A DNA stretch of 64,000 bases, taken from the NCBI GenBank assembly GCA_013399855.1, contig VXAY01003767.1:309657-373656 (forward strand), read 5' to 3'. Below the pieces are notes generated by a model. That model searched no databases. It was not told the DNA's origin and saw only the letters and a list, made by a program, of their open reading frames with translations. The stretch is from Oxyruncus cristatus. Taxonomy: Eukaryota; Chordata; Aves; Passeriformes; Cotingidae. Every line of letters starts with the position of its first letter. Positions within the stretch are counted from its first letter, which is position 1. Below are positions 37,595 to 49,427 of the stretch, piece by piece. The position numbers were made by a program, and so were the translations under genes.

Positions 37595-38147
37595 ATCACC
37601 AGCCAGTTGAAGGATGTGATTGTCCCTCTCTGTGATAGTGTGGCCTCACCTCAAGTACTATATGCAGTTTTGGGTACCACAATATAAAAAAGGCATTAAG
37701 CTGTTAGAGAGCATCCAAAAGAGAGCTATAAAGATGGTGAAGGACTTTGAGGGGAAGCAGCACGAAGAGTGGCTGAGGTCACTTTGTTCAACCTGGAGGA
37801 GACTAAGGGGGAGACCTCATTGCAGTTTACAACTTTCTTGTGAGAGGAAGAAGAAGGGTAGGTACTGATCTCTCTGATGACCAGTGACAAGACCTAAGGG
37901 AATATCATGAAGCTGTGCCAGGGAAGGTTTAGTTTAGACAGTAGGACAAGTTTCTTCATCCAGAGTGTGGATGGGCACAGGAACAAGCTCTCCAGAGAAG
38001 TGGTCAAGCCTGCCAGAGTTCAAGTATTTAGATAATGCTCTCAGGTACATGGTGTGATGGCTGGAGCTGTCCTGTGTAGGGCCAGGAGCTGCACTTTGAT
38101 GATACCTGTGGGTCCATTCCAGCTCAGGATATTCTGTGATTCTATGA
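37595..38147 (+). mobile_element. CR1 LINE, 5'-truncated 3' end, plus strand
   Basis: It begins within the post-RT coding part (GTGTGGCCTCACCTCAAGTA, 37,639-37,658; CATCCAAAAGAGAGCTAT) and passes through GGAGACCTCATTGCAGTTTA. It ends at ATTCTGTGATTCTATGA, a CR1 terminus. The frames at 37,445-37,868 are remnants and shadows. It lies head to head with the minus-strand CR1. Because both pieces keep a 3' end, two separate insertions explain them better than one inverted insertion. Confidence 0.88.
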
Positions 38148-40080
38148 GTGATTTTGATTACTTTTGTCAAAAAGGGACAAATTCCTTTCGTTACGATTAG
38201 ATGCAGATTCAAATTAAACTGTTGGAGTCCACAAAACCTTCATGTTACAGTCCGGGTTTCTCAAGTTATAAGCACAGATTTGTCTTAGTTTGATGGGAAG
38301 TTTATGTATTTATATGTTATTTTTGCTTGACATAAATACTAAATATACTGCCCATCCATTTCAGCAGCCTCTGTGTAGAGACTAATGTAATCCTATTAAG
38401 CATCTGTGCATTTATACATTTATTAATGGATAAGAATTACTTTTTAATAAGATTTTGTCCCACATTTTTGCCTGAGGCTGAATGTTTAGTACATACCATA
38501 TCAGTGAAAATTGAATTCTTGTGATAGAGACATTCCTATCCCCTTCACTTCAGTGATAGGACAGAGCCAAGGAATTCTAAATTTTAGTGCAGATTTCAAT
38601 TGTCAGTGATAAATTGCTAATTTCTCTCACCTGTTTTAACAACATCCTTTTTCCTGAATTGAATTTCCTGTTTGGTGTCTTTTTTTCTACACATGGGGTA
38701 CTTAGGACAGGTCTAGACAAAATATTTGGATGCACTTCACTTCCTTCCTTGATATTTCTTTTTTCCCTAAGATTTCATTCCACGCATATACATTTATATA
38801 TAACCCAACAGCAGTAAACACATAACTAGAAATTAATCTTGCACCTTAACTTCAGTTCATCAATGAGCTGGAAATAGTACCTATGTTCATAATGTAGAGA
38901 AGACCAGTTTTTATGCATTAATTCATTAGTGAAACCTTAACACTTGGAAAGAAAACACTTCCCACAGACTCAGGTTGTTGATCTCAGAAGGAAAAATTAT
39001 TTTTAAAATTGGGAAGACAAGGATTGTTGGTTTCTATTGGAGATACTGCTTTTAGGACCTTCTTTAGCACCATACTTAATGGCAAATATTTCAAACTTCA
39101 TCTGGAGTTCTAAAAGAAAAGCTGTACAAACTCACAGAAACACACAAAATAGAAATAAAAATCTTAAAGCAAGTTAAAAATTATAAAGTTTTCCACTAGT
39201 AATGAGATGTTTCTGGAAAAAGCTCTTCAGATTTCTCTAGGGGCTTCTAGTTGCCAAAGACACACACAATATTTTCTCATTAATAGCTCTTCAGTAGAGA
39301 TGAAAGGAAGTATCGTGTTCTTTGCAGTCACATAGAAAAAATGGTATTTTAAACAAGCAATTTAGATCAGTAAAATGAAGGAAAGATGGATGCAGATCTT
39401 ACAGTGGTGCACAATTATCGAAGCCAAAGAGAGGGGCTGTGAACCCTTCTGTCCTGTTTCCTAAAAAAAAAAAACTGCACAAACTTTTTGCAAAAACTGG
39501 TTTAATAAAGGAAGGAGGAAAGAAAAGTAAGAAAAACAGAGTGCTTGAGCATATGTGTTCCTGCAGTACACCTGGTAATGCTTAATCTGCATAGTTTCAC
39601 ATTCATCAAAACAAGACAAGCAGGTGCAAATTGTGGAGTATCATTTGGACATCTTGTTGATTCAGTCAAATCATCAGTTTTCCAAGCAGTAAACAAACCA
39701 TTTTCTGTAAAACTCTATCAGTGGTAAAGCAGTATACTTTACGTTTGAATTCCCAAATGTGAACAGGAGATGCCATCCCAGCTGTTCTTTTCCCACACTT
39801 TAGCTTTCAAAAATAAGGACTTTTAGTGCCGTAAGTGCAGGAGTACATTTTTCAAACCATTTTCTTGAAACACATTGCTGCCATCTTCAATCGTCATTAG
39901 GTGGGAGTTTCAAAAGCCTCCAGAGAAGTTGGAACACTAGCTCCACAGAGCTAGAAACCAGCATTATTAGTTTACATCTTCATATGGTAACCCTTTCAAC
40001 AGTTAAGAGAGTTTATAGTTAAGTCTATGGTTATGTCAAGAAGTCCCTTAAGTCACGTTGTTAAGCAGTGATTCACTCAA
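38148..40080. other. Unique AT-rich DNA
   Basis: No gene or recognised repeat. An A-run lies near 39,463-39,474. Frames are short and random. Confidence 0.5.
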
Positions 40081-40400
40081 AGAATCACAGAATCACAGAA
40101 TTACAGTATCTCACTGGCTTGCAGAGGAGACTTTCAATTACATTTAGATTACTTAATCACTGAAGCTGATGATGAAACTACCATTGGCATTAGTGACCAG
40201 ACTATGCATAGAAACAGTATTTCATAGGGTTTGGAATGGCCTCACAAAGCATTCCATACAGTCCTCTGTTTTAGCCTGTACAAACTAACTCTATCAGATG
40301 GTCACCCAGTCTGCTTTTTGAAACATCAAAAGGCAGTCTGTTCTATTGTTTAGCTGTTCTTGCAAGCAGTTTCTCTACCAGTTTCTGAAATTAATCATTT
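40081..40400 (-). mobile_element. Possible old CR1-like fragment, minus strand
   Basis: The left end holds AGAATCACAGAATCACAGAA, the reverse of a CR1-type 3' terminal repeat. Weakly CR1-like blocks follow: GGTTTGGAATGGCCTCACAA, GGTCACCCAGTCTGCTTTTT and GGCAGTCTGTTCTATTG. Divergence is high. The call rests on the order of these blocks. Confidence 0.4.
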
Positions 40401-41240
40401 CTGCAGCAAATCAATTATTTCTTGATGATAAGAAAAATACTTCATAATATGATAACTGTTTACTCTGTGAAGATTAATATTGTGCTTCCTCTATCCTTCC
40501 TTATTTCTACCTCTCCTGTTCTGTTATTCTAGGAAGATTAACTTATAAACATCTCTATTAAAAGTGTTGACATGGCCATTTTAAGGCAGACAACTATAAA
40601 ATTATGATTATTTCTCTTTTCTTAAATATGGCACCAGTTAGATCCCTGGTGATGTTTTCCACATCTGCAACTATGCCGTTTTGGCTCAAATACAATATTT
40701 GAACAGATAAATCTCCCAGATTAGTTATTCCCCTCCTCCTAGCAGGATTTTCCTCCCTGTTTTAAATTTGGTATTTGCTGGTTGACTTAAAAGATACAGT
40801 ACTTACCATCATTGAATTTCATCATGTTACTTTGAGACCATATCCTCATTTATAAAATCCATTTTTTTATTCAAAAGTTACCCTTCTCAAGCACTTGAAT
40901 CTTACCTACTATGTAAGAAAATTCTTTATTCAATTACTGTAGTCTTTAATACAAATTCTGTGTAGTTCAAGGTCCAAAACATATCTCCAGTGGTTCCCAC
41001 AGTAAATCCTCTCAGTCTTGGAAGTTTTTACTGAATCACAGGGAAGTTTTTTGCAGGAGAACAGAGACTTGTTAAAGCCAGGGAAACACTGGATGAACTT
41101 CCGATGGATACCTCTAATAGGTCTTGTATATGCACTATTTATGGATCTGCAGAAGAAATTTGAGAGAAGATTCCTCTGATTTCAGATAACAGAGCTGGAA
41201 AAACAACTGAAGCCTAGGCTTTCGGGCTACATCATCATCA
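40401..41240. other. Unique AT-rich DNA
   Basis: No recognised gene or repeat. Confidence 0.5.
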
Positions 41241-41822
41241 GTCTGCAGGTTTTGGCTGCAGTGGAGTTAATTTTCTTCGTAGTGGCTAGTATGGGACTGA
41301 AAGCATGGTTGATGATACAGGGATGGTTTTAGTTACTGCTGAACTGTGCTTACAGAGTCAAGAACTTTTCTACCCCTTGCACTGCCCTACCTGTGAGGAG
41401 ACATGGGGTGCACAAGGAGTTGGACAGGGACACATCTGGGACAGCTGCCCCCAACTGCCCAACTGACCAAAGGGACATTCCATACCACATGGCATCATGC
41501 ACATAGAGCCGGGGGAAGAAGAAGGAAGGAGAAGACATTCTGACTATTGGTGTTTGTCTTCCCAAGACATCATTACAGGTGATGGAGCCCTGTTTCCCAG
41601 GGATGGCTGGACACCTGCCTGACCATGGGAAGTGGTCAGTGAATTCCTTGTTTTGCTTCACTTGCATACATGGCTTTTGCTTTAACTATTGAATGGTCTT
41701 TATCTGAACATGCAAATTTTCTCACTTTTTCACTTCTGATTCTCACCCCCATCTCACCACGGGGGAGTGAGCAAGTGGCTGCATGGGGCTTAGTTGCTGG
41801 ATGGAGTTAAACCACACTTGTC
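41241..41822 (+). mobile_element. Solo LTR of an avian endogenous retrovirus, plus strand
   Basis: It opens with GGTTTTGGCTGCAGTGGAGT and TTAATTTTCTTCGTAGTGGC, has GGACATTCCATACCACATGG (41,471-41,490) in the middle, and closes with GGGGGAGTGAGCAAGTGGCT and GGAGTTAAACCACAC. It aligns block for block with the LTR at 60,905-61,467 and matches a common bird LTR layout. The usual ATTAAA signal is changed to ATTGAA near 41,691. The minus-strand 105-codon frame inside it is a shadow. No retroviral genes adjoin it. Confidence 0.8.
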
Positions 41823-44800
41823 ACACCAGAGGCATGTAATCCACCGATAAGACAATTCCTAAAATACAGCAAGCATCCAAAGAGATTAAGTAAGGACAAG
41901 GAAAGGAAAGAAACCTCAGTCTCTCAATGATGTGGGAAAGAAGAGAGAACTGCAACTGTTTGGAAGCACTTGGCAGATGAATTATGTTCCTTTCATAGAA
42001 ACTATGCTCTTTGGCCTGATAGACAGCTACAGAAAGAAAAACAGATTGTGCAGATCAGGGAAAGGCAATATAACAGAACCTGGTCATAGGCATCTAGCAA
42101 TGCTCTATCAGAAAACACAAGCAAAACATAATACTGAACACAGCATATGGTAGCCACTATGGTCTACTCCAATAAAGTGACAAATAGCCACTATGGTCTA
42201 CTCCAATAAAGTGACAAATAGCTATGTGTATCTTGAGCTGTGCTTCTAATGTATAAGAGCAACCGGAAAGTTGTGGTTGGGAAATTAAAAAACAAGAGTA
42301 TGATGTACACCAATTTGAAAAGGTAATCATTTCACGTGAAAAAAAAAAAAAAAAAGAAAGTGATACAATTCAATACATAAACTTGTATATCTCTAAGTTC
42401 TTTTACAGATGAATAACTTCACTCACTTTTGTTTTTCTTTGAAAATAATAGAACCACACATGATAAGTAGTAAATATTTGCAGGTTTAAGCTTTTTGTGT
42501 CATGAAACACAGGAAAGCTCTTCTCTCTTGTGAAACAATAAAATCCAACTAATAGTAAGATTTTTTTTATATATATAATAAACTACAGCTTATAGGAAAA
42601 AATAGGGTGAAGAGAGAAGGAAAATGTGCATGAAGGAACCCAGACAGAAGACTTTTAAGAATGTATTATGAGGAACCATATGTATTCTTGTATGAAGCAT
42701 TGTTTGATTTTCTTACAACTCCTTTAACTTCTCACCTCGTCAATCAGAGGTATATTTGGGAGGCCACTGACAAACTTAATGTGTTTATGTCTCATACCAA
42801 GAATCCTCAGTGAAACTGTAATTAGAAAACTAATTTAGGAGGTAAAGGTCCAAGTCCACAAAGATATTTAGGCAGGTAAGATCTTATTTAAATGTCTAAT
42901 TCCTCTTGAAAAGGACTCAGACACGACTACCATAGCCATGAGCATTGTCTCTTTTATTTTAAATAGTTAAATGATAAGGTCTTTGTGGTGGAATGACATC
43001 TGATAAAAATGTCTCTAGAAAAAGTCTAGTCATTTCAGCACAGCATAGCTAAAGTAAATTAGTTCACACAAAATTTTCTCTCCAACATGGTTTTACATTT
43101 CCTAAGATAGCTTGATGTCTTCTAGGTAAGATATTTCTGTGTCATATACCATGTATTAGAGAACATCCTGATATTTCAAGCTAAGAAAAAAAAATAAAAA
43201 AGAAAGCAGAATAATTATAAATTGCATATTTCAAATATTCTGATTAGCTCAATAAGAGTAATTATATGTTGTTTAATAGAAATAAAATACTGCTGCATTT
43301 TGAAGGACTGCACTTTTTTTTTTAGGTAATTTCAAAAACATAAATTTTTTTTGAGAAACACAGCTGTGTGCAAGTTGCAATTCAGAGGAAAAGTGGAAGA
43401 TTAGGTATTGGATGAATGAAGGAACTGATACCTTTTCCAAAAAGAGTGGCAACTTCTTTGTCTCCCTTGCTAATGTTCCGTGTCCAAATTTTTTGCACGA
43501 AGTGTCCACATGCGTATTTGCACAAGTACAGATGTATTTTACTCATGCTCTTAATTTTTTAAACACTGAAAGGGAATTTATTTGGTTTTTTAGGCTTTTT
43601 TTTTTCTGAAAATTAAGAACAGTATCTATAATGCTTCTGAAATACAACTCTGCCAAACATCAGAATTCTCCAACTATTTGGAAACTTGAAGTTGTAGGCT
43701 AGTTTCCCACACAGTCTTTTAGTGCTTTCATGACTTTCCTGTCCTCTGAGCCATCCATTGAACATATCTGTCTACATTAATTTCCCATCCAAATTACTTT
43801 GTGGAGGTTTTTATAAAAATGGACTTTTGGAAAGTCCCTGCCTGAAGCTGGACTTATTCCAACTCCGATTTTCTTCTTTGCATGACCTTTGCACAAAAAT
43901 ACTGAGAAAATGATCCTTAAAAGGTGATTAAGTTGACACAGATGCAGGGTGCATACTAGTCTGCTGTTATTTTATAGGTTGTTAGGAACATTTAAATGCA
44001 GGACAACTCAGAAAAGAAATAAAAGTAGAGCGGAAAGAAATAAAGTTAGCACAACTGTAGAAGAGTCTTCTAACAAAACCCTTCAGCAGAAAGGAGGCAG
44101 CCATAATACAGCTTTGGTTTTCAGCCCCTGACTTACAGTACACTGACCTGGGAAGGGATGAAGAGTCTCCAGTATGGAGTTTCTAGGCAGTTTCCAAAGA
44201 ATTATCTCACTGTCTCTCACAGTGGTACACCTTTAACTCTCTTGTGAATTTACTTCACTGCAAGTGGTGGAGAGGGACGATAGACTGATCTAGAACACAC
44301 CACTTCTAGATTTGGTGGTTCCTTGAGTGTATGTCTTTTTCTTCTACAGCATATCAGTTCCTCACCATTGATTAGGCAGCGTAGGCAGGATACTAAAATA
44401 GAGTGTGGATATGTAATATGTTATAATAAACGGAGAAAAAAGTCAATGAAACCTTGACTCTATGCTTAAATGCATCATGTAATGAAAAAACAGCAATAGG
44501 TTTCCAATGCATTTGAAACAATTGCCTTTTTCCTCAGAACCAGAAGTGATAAGCTGAGCTGGTTTCCTGGTCATGTTTTCTTCAGCTGCTTTACTGTCCA
44601 AAAAATATGATGGTTTAAGTGCATCTTACCTGCATTGAAGTCTACCTCTCTGTGGTCATGTTTTATTGCACAGAATAAGAGGAGTAAGACTTGGGGATTT
44701 TAGGGACACTGAAGGAAAAAGAAGCAGAAAAGAACACCTTAAAAATTAAGTGATGTTGGTAAAAGCTATCATTTTCTGTAAAGAAACAAACAGTTGTTGC

Positions 44801-47517
44801 ATTGATCAAACATTTCTTATTTGAAAAACAGGGCTGCACTTTATGCAACAAAGATTTTTTTAAGGTAGCTCTGTAAGGTCCATCAAATTCAGTACAGTAT
44901 GCCTTATTAGTGGCCTCTAAGCCAACTCTCAGATAACCATAAGCCTACAGCATTATCCAACATGTATTTGAAGAAAAAAATTGCTTGACACTAGAGAAAA
45001 GGTTAGCGCTACACTGCAGGGATTCTAATTCTTAGTTTCATTAAGGAATTAAATTAGAGTGAAACTTTTACCCTTTCCTCCTCCCCCCATCACAAAAAGG
45101 AATGTTAACCTCAAATGGAGCTGCTGCTCATCTTCAGTCTTTTGTAACCTTTTCTTCACAGCAAGGGCAAAGGCCTCTGCATTGATATTCTTAAGGGAAT
45201 CTGCATGACATTGTTAGGAATGGGCAAATGATCTGAAAGTCCCTACACAGCCAATATAATTCTGATTAAAGCTTGGCATTTGTTTTCTTGCTCTTTGGAG
45301 CAGATAGCATGCTGCCTGGAATTAGAAATATGAAAGGCAGAGGAACTTCCTACTGTGCAGAGAGTATTTTTTCCTCCTCTCTTTCAAAATGCAGCTAAGT
45401 TTGAACACTTTTTATTGTTTTGAGGGCAGGACATTAAAATAAGGTTATTCTTGTTTTCCATTTCAGAATGAGATGTGCTGTGTCTCACACATTTTTCTCC
45501 AGAATTACTAAGAAAGATCTTGCTCTACCATCTTCCTCACTATATTTCACCTCTAGCCTTTTAAAACGAAAAATCATTGTTTAGTTCTTCAAGCAAATAG
45601 ATATATATAACTTTTGAGAGAATCTTATACATATGATAATAAATTTCATTTAAACATCACAGTAAAATCCTAAAATTTTGAAGGAAAGTTCTCATTTAAA
45701 TGTGTACATATTTACTTACTTGCATCAAATACATTTGTAGCCACATTTCAAACTCTGATTTAATTAATTGATTCATTTTCACTTAAATGCACTTGCCGAG
45801 AACCCTGGATCATGACAAGTTTTGTCCAAATTAGAAGATCACTAAATGGTGCAAAAAATGTTCAAGTGCAGTACTAGTTCCCTGGAAGTCAGTGGTAGAA
45901 CCACTCATGAGTCTTCAGGAGTTCCAAATTTCATTTTTTCTTTCCACTACATTGTTATATTAATTATTTAAAATCTACTTCAGTTGGCTTTTAACTTGTA
46001 ACATGATTCAGTGAAAACATTTAGAGTACAATATCAGAGTAATCCATTGACAAAAATCATGAAGTAAAATTTACAGAACTGCCATAAACTGCCATTTTTG
46101 TTCTTTCTGAAAATTCAACACAGTTTTTCAGATAAGTAATATTTGGCCACCAAAATTTATTTATTTGGAAATTGTAAATTTTGGCTGCATCAGTTCTTTT
46201 TCAAGAATGAGGCAGAGTATCAGTCAATGGGTAAAATGGCAATGCTTTGTTGATAACAATAAAGTTGAACTGCTGCAGGGAAATGAGCCCAGAAGTAGCC
46301 AGTCTACAGAAAATCAGATTCAGATGATCCCAGATGATCCAATTTTGTTCTTGAACAGCCCCAGTCAAATGGTTCAGGTTATGGACCAGTGGGTTCTCCT
46401 GTTTCTCCCTTGTTAAAGAGCTAATTGTTCCTCTTATTTTGTGTGGAAGAATCACAGGGCATGCACGAAATTTAAACAGAAAAATTTCTTAAACTGTCTA
46501 GAGATACAAGAAACAATTGAGGGAGATCATTGAGCCTCCCAACAAAATGGTTCGTTGAACATAATAGCCAGGAACTACCTGTTGTAGAAAATTAATCCTT
46601 TTCTACCACTAGCATTTATTTTCAAATCCAGCAGCAGTTTAAATTCCTAAACTGCTGCAAATGCATTACCAGAATAAAGCTTATGTAATGTTTTCCTTGA
46701 ATTCTTCAGTGACTTTGACTCATAGACTGTGAGAAATGAGGAGTTACATTCTATATAACATATGGTTAAATATTTCATAAGGAAGCAATATGAACAATCT
46801 ATAAATATATATATATGTAGATACACATACATAAACAAAACAGTCTGACAAGTCTGTTCAGAACAAATATAGTCATCTAGTTTCTCTTCTTTTTTAGTTT
46901 TTAAACAAGTTTTTTATGTAGGAATTATGATTATGGAAATTTGTTAGACTACTATTTAACCAACCAAAGATTATATTTGAAATGTTGGTATTGTCATTGT
47001 TGTACTTATGTCTTTATAGTAGCTAAAAATACTTACTTTTACCTTGACTTAGAGTGTTAAGTACAGTATTTTTTTTCTGTTCCTATAAGATGCCACATAA
47101 AGACTGCTGTGCTTTCTTACCTACCTGTATGAAGGAATAACAATACCAAACTCTGCAAAACAGCTAAGAGTCCAGAAATAATAAGTGACATGCTTCTTTA
47201 TGAGGTCTGTGAAATAACAGTTTTGCTGAAGGTAATGTGAGGTCAGAACATCTCATCTAAATGAGCAAGAGTCACATGCTTATCTGACATTTCCTGTATT
47301 TGCAGTTTTTATGAAGCAGCGTATTACAGCAATCTAGTCTGAAATCTTCCTTAATACAAACCTCAACCATTCCTATTTTGTAGCTACACATTAAGAGAAG
47401 TGCAAATTTTTATGTGAAGTTAAGAAAAATTCCATCCTTAGGAAATAAATGGTCTTGTGCCTGTCCAAATTCTCATCCTTCTTGCCAAATTTATATTTTT
47501 CAACGAGGTTAGTCCCA
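41823..47517. other. Unique AT-rich DNA
   Basis: About 5.7 kb without a recognised gene or transposon. It contains the 34-bp tandem duplication at 42,151-42,218, a poly(A) run at 42,339-42,355, a TATATA patch near 42,569-42,579 and another near 46,804-46,816. Confidence 0.5.
42151..42218. repeat. Perfect 34-bp tandem duplication
   Basis: The unit starting TAGCCACTATGGTCTACTCC occurs twice with no mismatch (42,151-42,184 and 42,185-42,218), followed by the first four bases of a third copy. Identity suggests a recent event, possibly polymorphic in the species. Confidence 0.95.
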
Positions 47518-48329
47518 GTCTGATGAATGATCTTTGACATCCATTAAAATCATCTGCAGGGCATCCAGACTGGGATTTTTATTTTTTTTTCCTCCGTTTA
47601 CTTGTGGCTAGTGTCCATCAGACCACTGGAGCAAAATTCCTGTGGAGAATAGTGACAAGTGGCGTTCTTCAGGGGTCAGTGTTGGGACAAGCATTGTTTA
47701 ATATCTTTGTCAGTGACAGGGACACTGGTATTGAGTGCTCCTTCAGCAAGTGTACTGATGACACCAAGCTGTGTAGTGCAGTTGACATGTTGGAGGGAAG
47801 GGATGCCATCCAGCAGGACCTTGATAGGCTTGAGAGGTGGGCTAGTGCAAACCTCATGAAGTTCACGGCCAAGTTCACCTGGGTCAGGGCAATCCCAAGC
47901 ATAAATACAGGCTGGACAGACAATGTATCAAGAGCAGCTCTGAAAAGTACTTGAGGGTGCTGGTGAATGAGAGGTTGGACGTGACCCAGCCATGTTCACT
48001 TGCAGCCCAGAAAGCCAACCGTGTCCTGGCTGTATCTAAAGCAGCGTGTCCAGCCGGTCAAGGGAGGGGATTCTGCCCCTCTGTTCTGGTGAGCCGTCAC
48101 CTGAGTGCTGTGTCCAGGTCTGGGGTTCCCAGCACAGGTAGGCCAATGACATGCTGGAGAAAATCCAGAAGAGGGCCATGAAGAAGCTCAGATGGCTGGA
48201 CTACCTCTCCTATAAAGACAGGTTGAGAGAGCTTGGATTTTTCAGCCTGGAGAAGAGCCTCCAGAGAGATCTTACAGCCGTCTTCCAGTACCTAAAACAG
48301 GCTTACAAGAGAACTGGGGAGGGACTTTT
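47518..48329 (+). repeat. First copy of an 812-bp identical duplication (probable assembly artefact)
   Basis: This segment recurs at 48,331-49,142 with a constant offset of 813. All translated frames inside the two copies agree residue for residue. The copies are separated by one N. It starts in unique sequence upstream of a CR1 and stops abruptly in the CR1 3' part (GGGACTTTT), with no transposon boundary at the break. This is what two overlapping contig ends placed side by side would look like. Confidence 0.92.
47598..48329 (+). mobile_element. CR1 LINE, reverse transcriptase to 3' part, cut off at the N (duplicate copy)
   Basis: Same CR1 sequence as in the second copy at 48,411-49,427, but ending at the single N. 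The 116-codon frame at 47,604-47,954 holds the distal reverse transcriptase: GVLQGSVLG at residues 20-28 (GVPQGSVLG in typical CR1) and the catalytic-site motif CTDD at 50-53 (FADD usually). Further pieces follow in shifted frames, so the element is dead. This copy should probably be collapsed with the second. Confidence 0.85.
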
Positions 48330-48330
48330 N
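48330..48330. other. Single-N contig join
   Basis: One N marks the join between the identical 812-bp blocks. It is a scaffold junction of unknown or negative true size, not a real base ambiguity. Confidence 0.95.
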
Positions 48331-49142
48331 GTCTGATGAATGATCTTTGACATCCATTAAAATCATCTGCAGGGCATCCAGACTGGGATTTTTATTTTTT
48401 TTTCCTCCGTTTACTTGTGGCTAGTGTCCATCAGACCACTGGAGCAAAATTCCTGTGGAGAATAGTGACAAGTGGCGTTCTTCAGGGGTCAGTGTTGGGA
48501 CAAGCATTGTTTAATATCTTTGTCAGTGACAGGGACACTGGTATTGAGTGCTCCTTCAGCAAGTGTACTGATGACACCAAGCTGTGTAGTGCAGTTGACA
48601 TGTTGGAGGGAAGGGATGCCATCCAGCAGGACCTTGATAGGCTTGAGAGGTGGGCTAGTGCAAACCTCATGAAGTTCACGGCCAAGTTCACCTGGGTCAG
48701 GGCAATCCCAAGCATAAATACAGGCTGGACAGACAATGTATCAAGAGCAGCTCTGAAAAGTACTTGAGGGTGCTGGTGAATGAGAGGTTGGACGTGACCC
48801 AGCCATGTTCACTTGCAGCCCAGAAAGCCAACCGTGTCCTGGCTGTATCTAAAGCAGCGTGTCCAGCCGGTCAAGGGAGGGGATTCTGCCCCTCTGTTCT
48901 GGTGAGCCGTCACCTGAGTGCTGTGTCCAGGTCTGGGGTTCCCAGCACAGGTAGGCCAATGACATGCTGGAGAAAATCCAGAAGAGGGCCATGAAGAAGC
49001 TCAGATGGCTGGACTACCTCTCCTATAAAGACAGGTTGAGAGAGCTTGGATTTTTCAGCCTGGAGAAGAGCCTCCAGAGAGATCTTACAGCCGTCTTCCA
49101 GTACCTAAAACAGGCTTACAAGAGAACTGGGGAGGGACTTTT
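48331..49142 (+). repeat. Second copy of the 812-bp identical duplication
   Basis: Identical to 47,518-48,329. Here the sequence runs on without a break into the rest of the CR1 (beyond 49,142), so this copy carries the authentic continuation to the right, and the first copy carries the authentic continuation to the left. Confidence 0.92.
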
Positions 49143-49427
49143 TACAATGGCATAGTGAAAGGACAAGGGGCAATGATTTTAAGCTGAAAGAGGGTAGGGT
49201 TAGATTAATATTAGGAAGAAATTTTTTAATGTGAGGGTGGTGAGACACTGGAGCAGGCTGCCCAGAGAACGTGTGGATGCCTCATCCCTGGAAGTGTTCA
49301 AGGCCAAGTTGAATGGGTCTTTGAGCAACCTAGTCTAGTAGAAGGTCCCTGTCCATGGCAGTGGTGTTGGAACTAGATGAACATTAAGGTCCCTTCCAAC
49401 GCAAACCATTCTACAGTTCTATGATTG
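48411..49427 (+). mobile_element. CR1 LINE with partial reverse transcriptase and intact 3' end
   Basis: It begins inside the reverse transcriptase domain (5'-truncated). It encodes, in a 116-codon frame at 48,417-48,767, the GVLQGSVLG and CTDD motifs of the distal RT, followed by DTKLCSAVDMLEGRDAIQ, a typical CR1 block. A shifted frame at 48,764-48,994 and another at 48,964-49,155 (LEKIQKRAMKKLRW, then YKDRLRELGFFSLEKS) carry the C-terminal part. The 3'UTR ends near 49,427 with CTACAGTTCTATGATT. Frameshifts and the loss of 5' sequence make it immobile. Confidence 0.92.

Noticed and set aside
47669..47923. Minus-strand 84-codon frame, repeated at 48,482-48,736
   Set aside because: It is the antisense shadow of the CR1 reverse transcriptase, and its repetition only reflects the duplication.
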